Source: Magnolia sinica
Lineage: Eukaryota; Streptophyta; Magnoliopsida; Magnoliales; Magnoliaceae
Direction of reading: 5' to 3'
Assembly: GCF_029962835.1 (NCBI RefSeq)
Contig: NC_080585.1
Span: forward strand, 57,275,443 to 57,339,442
Length of the DNA stretch: 64,000 bases
Each line of letters begins with the position of its first letter. Positions within the stretch are counted from its first letter, which is position 1. The notes under the pieces are model-generated. The model saw nothing but the letters and a program-made list of their open reading frames with translations. It ran no database searches and was not told where the DNA came from. Made by a program: the position numbers and the translations under genes. Positions 57,966 to 64,000 of this stretch are shown in pieces.

Positions 57966-60510
57966 ATGGGCCACACTAATGTGCCAACTGCTTTACTAAA
58001 CTTTCACATAGTTTAGCAGTCACCTAAGCACCACATAATCATATGGTTGAGTAGTCACACAATTTCACTCTACTTGCCATTATTAAATGATTTAAGGTCA
58101 CATGGTTACTTATCATAACTCACACATCTATAGGCAACCAATTTATTAAGCTCCCACATGGTCAGGTTGCCGATGCCATAATTTCACTTAGTATCCTAGT
58201 CTAATGACCGTATCTCAAAGCATCTAAGGCACAATCATAAGCATACCCACTATTCCCGGTTACACTAACTCTTAAACTGTAACCACTCAATACTTCATAT
58301 GGAGAATGACTCAGATTCAATGTCACATAATCAAGAGGCCAAAAACTAGTTTCCATCACATCAGATATAGTTTAGTGGTCCCCGCATCTGCCTCTTTTAT
58401 AAGCATAATGTAAGGGTTGTATTTATGTCGCATGACACCGAATTGAGGGCCACTCCATTATCAAGTTGTATAATCCAACCTATATCATAATTCTCATGAC
58501 TAAGAAAACCTGCACATACAACCCGATTGTTCATGGTTTGGGTGACTATGGCTATGCACATAAGCACATGGTCATAACATTGGGTGGTCAATAATGTCAC
58601 CTGACTTCATATAGTTGGTTGAACTTGTGTGAATTTCGAAATCATACGGTTAACCGCCCACATATACTCCACAATTGCATTTGATTAGGTTGCCATACAT
58701 ACGTCACATGCCCACATGATTAAGCGGCCAAATACATATCGCACCCTCACACATCTAGAGTTTACCTAATTGTTATAATTGAACATGTTTATGTGTTTAA
58801 ACACATGTCATATGATTCTACTACTTAGGACCGTACTCTAACCAAAGTGCCAAGTGGTGAAAGGTCGTGCACTCGTTATATAATTAGGTAATCTAAGGCA
58901 GCAACATAATACAATGTGTGTCACATACCAAGTGGTGAAGGGCTATACACATAACACAATTTCACATGTTTCAATATAGCATACATTTAATACATGTGGA
59001 TCACGAACTCTTGCCGAAGAGGGCCAATGGTTGGCCCAAACAAGACTACTACTGATGGGCCCACATGACATTCACTCAAAATGGGCCTTAACATTCTTGG
59101 GCCCACACATCATTGGAATTCAAATGGGTTCTATGTGGTGGAGAAATTTTAACATAGATCGGTACCATTCACATTTCAATCCAATTTGCATAATTAATAG
59201 GCCACCAATCCATGGTGGGCCTGGGGCTAATAAAAATCAAGTTAATCTATGGCACATGTGGGCCACACCACACACAAAAATTGAGAGGATTGCCCTCCAT
59301 TAAAACATTCATGATTACTTGTCAGGCCGCTGACGCGTGGATCACAAATCCAGCCCATCCATTATGTGTGTACCACTGAATTGAGGGGTCAGTCTAAGTT
59401 TCTGATGCATATAAATTTCAAATGGACCCCACAAGTGCTTTTATATCCTTGAGCTCCAAGTTGCATGAACGGTTTAAGGACATCAAAATTACATGGGGTC
59501 CCATAGTGATGTACTTACTATATCTATACTATTTATCTTTATTTAGAGATCATTATAGAGGATTATCCAAAAAAATGAATCATAACCAAAGATTATTTGG
59601 ACGTCACCTCAATTAGTAGTGAGGATAATGATTTCACCGTTGAACCATTCACGGGGCCCACCATAACGTTTATTTTCCATCCAATTTATTCATAAGGTCA
59701 CAAAGACCTAAATTTAAGGGGGGAAACAAATTTCATATTGGTCCAAAACTTCTGACCCAAAAATGGTTCCAATGGTAGACGTTCAATCCCTACTACTTTT
59801 TTTTTTGTAGTGTGGACCACCTGATAGTTAGATCCGTCTTATTTTTCTCGTCAAGCCTTAAGACAAGCTCACCAAATGGATAGATGGTTTAGACATAACA
59901 TATACCTCATGATCAGACCCATGAAAATTGCTGATTTATTCAGCTTCATAAATTTATTTTTATTTTATTTTTTTATGGTGTGGGCCACCTGAGTTCCATG
60001 TACAGCTGAATTTTGGAGGTGACCCATTTTTAAACAGGACCCATCAAATGCATGGGGCTGATGTTCGACACACATCATGGTGGAGCCTGTGGTGGGGCCC
60101 ACCTCCTTCAAGCGTCAGTAGAGGCGCTGCTTGCTGCAGCATCAGACGTTGGCATCAACAGCGTCAGTGCTGTTTTGTATTTATTTTTTTCTATTTTTTT
60201 ATTTTTCATATATGGGGCCCACAACAGGACGATCCAGTCCATCTGTTGTGTGTCCCACATGGTGGAGGGGTCAGTCCAAGTTTCAGATGCATAAAAATTT
60301 CAAGTGGGCCCCAGGAAGTACTTTTATATGCTTTAGCATGTCTTCACATGATTTTTGATGGTGTGGCCTACCAGGGAACTGGATTGGCTTCATTTTTCAG
60401 CTTAACGCCTAAAATGATCTAAAAAATTGAATGGACAGCGTGGATTTAATACATACATCATGGGTGGGGCCCATTGTGGACCCAAGCTGGACGCTGCTGC
60501 TACAGCGTCC

Positions 60511-60540
60511 TCTGTGTGTGTGTGTGTGTGTGTGTGTGGT
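60511..60540. repeat. (GT)n microsatellite
   Basis: About 13 GT units in the copy C LTR; an ATT tract follows at 60682-60717. Confidence 0.85.
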
Positions 60541-60685
60541 GTTGTGTGCACGTGTGTGCATGGGTGTGAGTGTATGTGTGTTTGGCCAACACAATGGACC
60601 ACACTTTAGATGATTTGGATAGCCTACAAAATTCTAGTAGGGCCCACAATTAGTGGGTCCCACATAAATTTTATAAATTATTTTG

Positions 60686-60719
<34 letters not shown>

Positions 60720-61040
60720 TTTTTATACGTATTCTCTCATGAATCCACACCATTAAACACATCATTATCATTATATCATCACCATTTTATTCATTATTAT
60801 TATTTTTTTAATCATCTTTTTATATGTACTCTCCTATATATCCACACCATTGATCACATCATTATCATCAAATTATTACCACTAATAATCATACAAATAA
60901 TCAAAAAGAAAACAAACCAAGAGTGGAGTGGGTGTACTCACCTTGATGAATTAGATGGATGGTTGAGATGGATAGAAGAGATGGAATTGATGGTTAAGAT
61001 GGATGGAAGGGATGGGATTGATGGAGTTGATGGCCCACCA

Positions 61041-61046
61041 AGATCA

Positions 61047-61094
<48 letters not shown>
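61041..61094. repeat. (CT)n microsatellite
   Basis: About 26 CT units in the start region of giant LTR copy C, placed like the CT tracts of copy A. Confidence 0.9.
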
Positions 61095-61098
<4 letters not shown>

Positions 61099-61698
61099 TG
61101 TAGGAAAATGGTAAAAATGCTAAGGGTTGAAGGGATATATGTAGAGAAATTGTTAAAAATGTGGTTAGATTTAATTAATGTGATCTTGGTTAGCTTAGAT
61201 TAGGATTATATCAATTAATTCATGATTTGCAATTAATGGTGGATTAAAGGAGCATGGGATGGCATGGTGTGATGATGTCATGCTTAAGGTATGGAATGGA
61301 GAGGTGTTGACTTTGGGGAGACATGAGAGATGGGAGGTATGGGTGTGTGACATCACACACATGGGTAGAGATTCTCTCACCCATGTGTGGCATGTGCATG
61401 TGTGTATGACATGTGTTGTGCACATGTGTGGAGGGGAGTACATGGCGCCATGCGCACATGATACACTAATTATTCTTCACGGCGTATCTCACAAACGGAG
61501 TATCGTACAGACGCACGGGTTGTACCTCCACGATCGCGGCGACGGGGCGGTCGATATGAGATAGGTTTCGAGGTCTTGGGGTTCCGGTCAGTTGGGTGTG
61601 TACTATGAACGGCCAATCCATGTCTAGCTAAGGGCGTCGATCATCATGTACATAAGCATAGAAAATAGTACAGAATGGACGGGGTGTTACAGGATTGG

Positions 61699-62710
61699 TA
61701 GAGATGTACATGAGCTGAGTCGAGCCAAGTTTGACCCAAGTTTGGTTTATCTTGTTTATGTGACACCTTCTTATTCAAGCTTTACATGACCTAAGCTTCA
61801 AGCCTATCCCTACTGTTTGAGCTTGCTATGGTCCAGATTATACAAGCTTGAGCTTGGTTTGGTTTGGTCCAAATATCTAAGCCGAACTGAGCCAAGTTCA
61901 AACAAGGGTCAGCTCATTTTAAAAAAAAAAATTAAATAAACATTATATATAATATGAACTTTTTTCTATACAAAAACAACACTAGAAAATAACATTAAAA
62001 AAGGCCGATGCAAAATTAACAATACTATAAAATAACATAAAGTTTAATATCCTCCATTGGACAATACCAATAAAAAATTTATGACTTGAAACAAAAACAT
62101 ATATGAGTCTCAAAGTTTCCAATTGCAAAAGGCCACCAAGTAATATAATTACATGGAGGTAACATCTCAGTGCATGCAAAAAAAAAAGGGACTCGCCTTG
62201 GCCATCATCAATGACCACCGTCATGTACATGTATTATCCACGCCCTCCATCCGTTTTTACATATCATTTTAGGACACGATCCAAAATTGAATCATATCCA
62301 AAGCTCAAGTGGACCAAACCATAGGAAACAGTGTGCATTTATGTATATGTATGATGTATTATCCATGTCATCATGTATATGTATTATCGACGTAGTCCAT
62401 CCATTTTTAAATATCATTTTAGGACATGATCTTAAAATTGAATCATATCCAAAGCTCAAGTGGATCACACCACAGGAAACAGTGTGCATACAATATACAA
62501 GCTAAATCTAGCTGAATCAAACCGAGTTGAATTGAGCCGAGTTTCGAGCCGAGCCTATACTGCCCTTGTTTGAGCTTGGTTTATTTTTTAAATGAGATTG
62601 ACTCCGAGGCTTGGTTTGATTTAAACTTCAATTCAAACCAATTCAAGCCAAGCTTTTTCCAATCAATCCCAGCCAAGCTTTCAGGCGGGCTTGGTTTGTG
62701 TCCTGCTCAG
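61699..62710. mobile_element. Degraded hAT-like element
   Basis: The left end TAGAGATGTACATGAGC resembles the MITE end TAGGGGTGTACA, and the subterminal GAGTCGAGCC/CCGAGTTTCGAGCC motifs are similar on both sides. The right end (GGTTTGTGTCCTGCTC) is altered, and no target duplication is seen. Direct repeats at about 62225-62340 and 62370-62490 lie inside. Confidence 0.4.
62225..62495. repeat. Two-copy direct repeat, GTGGGCC-module type
   Basis: Two copies of about 120 bp share ATGTATTATC.ACG, TCCATCC.TTTTTA, ATATCATTTTAGGACA, TGAATCATATCCAAAGCTCA and AGGAAACAGTGTGCAT. The sequence matches the left half of the foldback module. Confidence 0.75.
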
Positions 62711-63193
62711 GTACTTCCCCCGCCAGGGCTTAGCTAGAGACGGATAATCTCTATACCTACCAGGACAGTCCTGTCAAGGGCTTTGCAGGCCGTCATGGTA
62801 TATTTATTTTATCCAGGCTATCCATCCATTCTAAAAATTCATTTTAGGGTATGTGCCAAAAAAGTAGGCTCGTGGACAATGACCTCCCCATCGAAATCTT
62901 TCTACGGCTCACCGTGATGTTTATTTGCCATCCAACCGGTTCATAAGGTCACATAGATCCGGATGAATGGGAAATATAAATATCAACATGATCCCAAAAC
63001 ATGTGTCTCCAATAGATTTTCAGCGGTAAGCATTTACTCCTCTCACTGTTTCCTGTGATGTGGTTCAATTTTGCTTTGGATATGCTTCGCTTTTGGCTTA
63101 TCACCTACACTGATTTTTCAAAATGGAAGGGCCGGCCACCTAGAGCCCCTGACAGGACCGTCCGTCAGTAGCCAGTTCCCGGTGGGGTAGTAC
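62711..63193. mobile_element. MITE-like element with imperfect terminal inverted repeats, 483 bp
   Basis: The left end (GTACTTCCCCCGCCAGGG...AGGACAGTCCTGTCAAGGGC) is matched in inverted form at the right end (GCCCCTGACAGGACCGTCCGTC...GGGGTAGTAC) over about 75 bp with mismatches. The interior has GTGATGTTTATTTGCCATCC and ACTGTTTCCTGTGATGTGG, shared with the giant LTR modules. No clear target duplication. No coding sequence. Confidence 0.5.
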
Positions 63194-63651
63194 TCAATCC
63201 CCGCCCTTTAAGTGTCAGGCTGGGCCTAGCCTGGTATGCCGAGATCAGGGCCGTTGCTATGCCTAACTGATTGAAACTATTACATGTTCGTCTGTACATT
63301 AGGAAAGCCAAAGGCATGATCTCAGCCACGTACACGTGCAAACCTGTTCTTGGGATCCAAATCCTTTGAACAGTGAGAGACACTGCGAGGGAGCTCCGAT
63401 CCAAAATCAAACTCGTTGGACGATCATAACCTCTAAAAAATGGATATTTTATAGTTCAATTCCGACCGTTGCCTTTTTTAAAAAAAAAAAAAAAAAAAAA
63501 CGTACGTTAGATGTACAGCAATCACACCGTTGGAAACATCCGTTGAATGTGATTTCTAGGTTGTGAACTCATATGATATGTGGCGACGTAGCAAGTTGGG
63601 TCACTAGAACTTTTCGTATATTAAATATTAAAACAGAAAAGATGCATTCAA
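63194..63651. other. Unassigned sequence upstream of the tRNA gene
   Basis: I see no gene or repeat that I recognise. A poly-A tract lies at about 63479-63500. This may be some of the few non-TE bases in the window. Confidence 0.4.
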
Positions 63652-63734
63652 GTCAGGATGGCCGAGTGGTCTAAGGCGCCAGACTCAAGTTCTGGTCCTC
63701 GATGAGGGCGTGGGTTCAAATCCCACTTCTGACA
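63652..63734 (+). tRNA. tRNA-Leu-CAA: tRNA-Leu (anticodon CAA), cytosolic type
   Basis: 83 nt without intron. The acceptor arm GTCAGGA pairs with TTCTGAC (one G-U). The anticodon stem CCAGA/TCTGG (63679-63683 and 63691-63695) encloses the 7-nt loop CTCAAGT with anticodon CAA at 63686-63688. A long variable arm follows (CCTCGATGAGG region), as expected for class II tRNA-Leu. The A box TGGCCGAGTGG is at 63659-63669 and the B box GGTTCAAATCC at 63713-63723, so RNA polymerase III would transcribe it. A T-rich stretch follows at about 63751-63758. The sequence is unlike the plastid trnL-CAA, so it is a nuclear-type gene reading UUG codons. It looks intact. Confidence 0.96.
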
Positions 63735-64000
63735 CAGAAATTAATATTTTAATTTTTCAATTTTCAATATTTTCTCCTATTTTAATATTAAAACAGATTG
63801 TTTTGATTTGTCTGCACGAAGAATGAGCATATGATTTTCATTCTTAAGATGCATATTCTCAGTTTTTAAAAGTTCAATCTATTTGTTTAATTTTAATGAC
63901 TTATATTTAAGCAATGATGTTATTTTTTCAAGCTTATCATTTTCCGAATGGTATTGCTAGAGATCATTTATCAATTGGGTATTAATTTCTAGAGTCTTAT
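63735..64000 (-). pseudogene. Possible coiled-coil fragment, Sirevirus Gag-like (weak)
   Basis: On the minus strand short frames give SENDKLEKITSLLKYKSLKL and LKNENHMLILRADKS, a charged heptad-like pattern like the coiled coil in the copy 1 Gag (residues about 375-450). Stops and frameshifts interrupt it and the window ends here. The match is by pattern only. Confidence 0.25.

Larger units (their letters stand above)
56230..61691 (-). mobile_element. Giant LTR (copy C), minus strand, 3'-truncated
   Basis: It ends at 61691 with GGGGTGTTACA (start of the LTR on the minus strand, TGTAACACCCC). Running left it follows copy B through the GTGGGCCCAC modules, the minisatellite and the ACTTCTATCCAAACTAGTCCC block, but the far end (TGTCAC) is not found. 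Similarity is clear from about 56230. It is related to copies A and B but has a different start sequence. Confidence 0.7.

Noticed and set aside
60402..60613. Open frames over the GT microsatellite
   Set aside because: They translate a simple repeat (Cys-Val or His-Thr runs) in an LTR.

Overview
The window is nuclear DNA of a flowering plant, built almost entirely from transposable elements inserted into one another. The evidence is the plant-type Ty1/Copia (Sirevirus-like), Ty3/Gypsy-like, L1-type LINE and hAT elements, and a eukaryotic cytosolic tRNA-Leu(CAA) with internal A and B boxes. Repeated copies of a module around the palindrome GGTGGGCCCACC remind me of magnoliid genomes (Liriodendron, Magnolia, Lauraceae); that is memory, not a test. 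The only host gene I can support is the tRNA at 63652-63734.

Layout. (1) 1-18688: an old plus-strand Sirevirus (copy 2), of which the env-like gene, polypurine tract and part of the 3' LTR remain. Its env-like gene is split by a giant solo LTR (604-16577, target duplication AGCTC). That LTR is itself split by an almost intact minus-strand Sirevirus (copy 1, 1839-12633, target duplication GTGGG). (2) 18689-30400: a pol-less Gypsy-like element with a tRNA-Asp type primer site and a decayed 604-codon frame. Its 3' LTR holds a 4.3 kb solo-LTR-like insert (22829-27145, duplication AAATT) and a hAT element (29027-30386, duplication CTTGGGGT). (3) 30655-35640: a broken L1-type LINE cut by a hAT MITE (31114-31728), a solo Sirevirus LTR (32240-34112) and an unidentified insert. 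(4) 35641-40460: mostly unassigned repeats, a three-copy tandem repeat and a hAT-like element. (5) 40461-51110: a Sirevirus LTR fragment split by Sirevirus copy 3 (40668-50149), which keeps gag and env-like remnants but has lost nearly all of pol. (6) 51123-61691: two more giant LTRs on the minus strand, one solo (51151-55726, duplication GTAGA) and one truncated. (7) 61699-64000: hAT-like and MITE-like repeats, then the tRNA.

How the parts relate. Copy 1 encodes Gag, protease, integrase, reverse transcriptase and RNase H in the usual Copia order, followed by a separate env-like gene. It is disabled by one nonsense codon, one frameshift in pol and one frameshift in the env-like gene, and its Gag zinc knuckle lacks the first cysteine. 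All Sirevirus LTRs here carry an array of short palindromes just before a TATA box. The most interesting observation is that the same kind of array recurs inside copies 1 and 3, between pol and the env-like gene, and in copy 3 it is followed by a good TATA box. That layout resembles a private internal promoter for the env-like gene.
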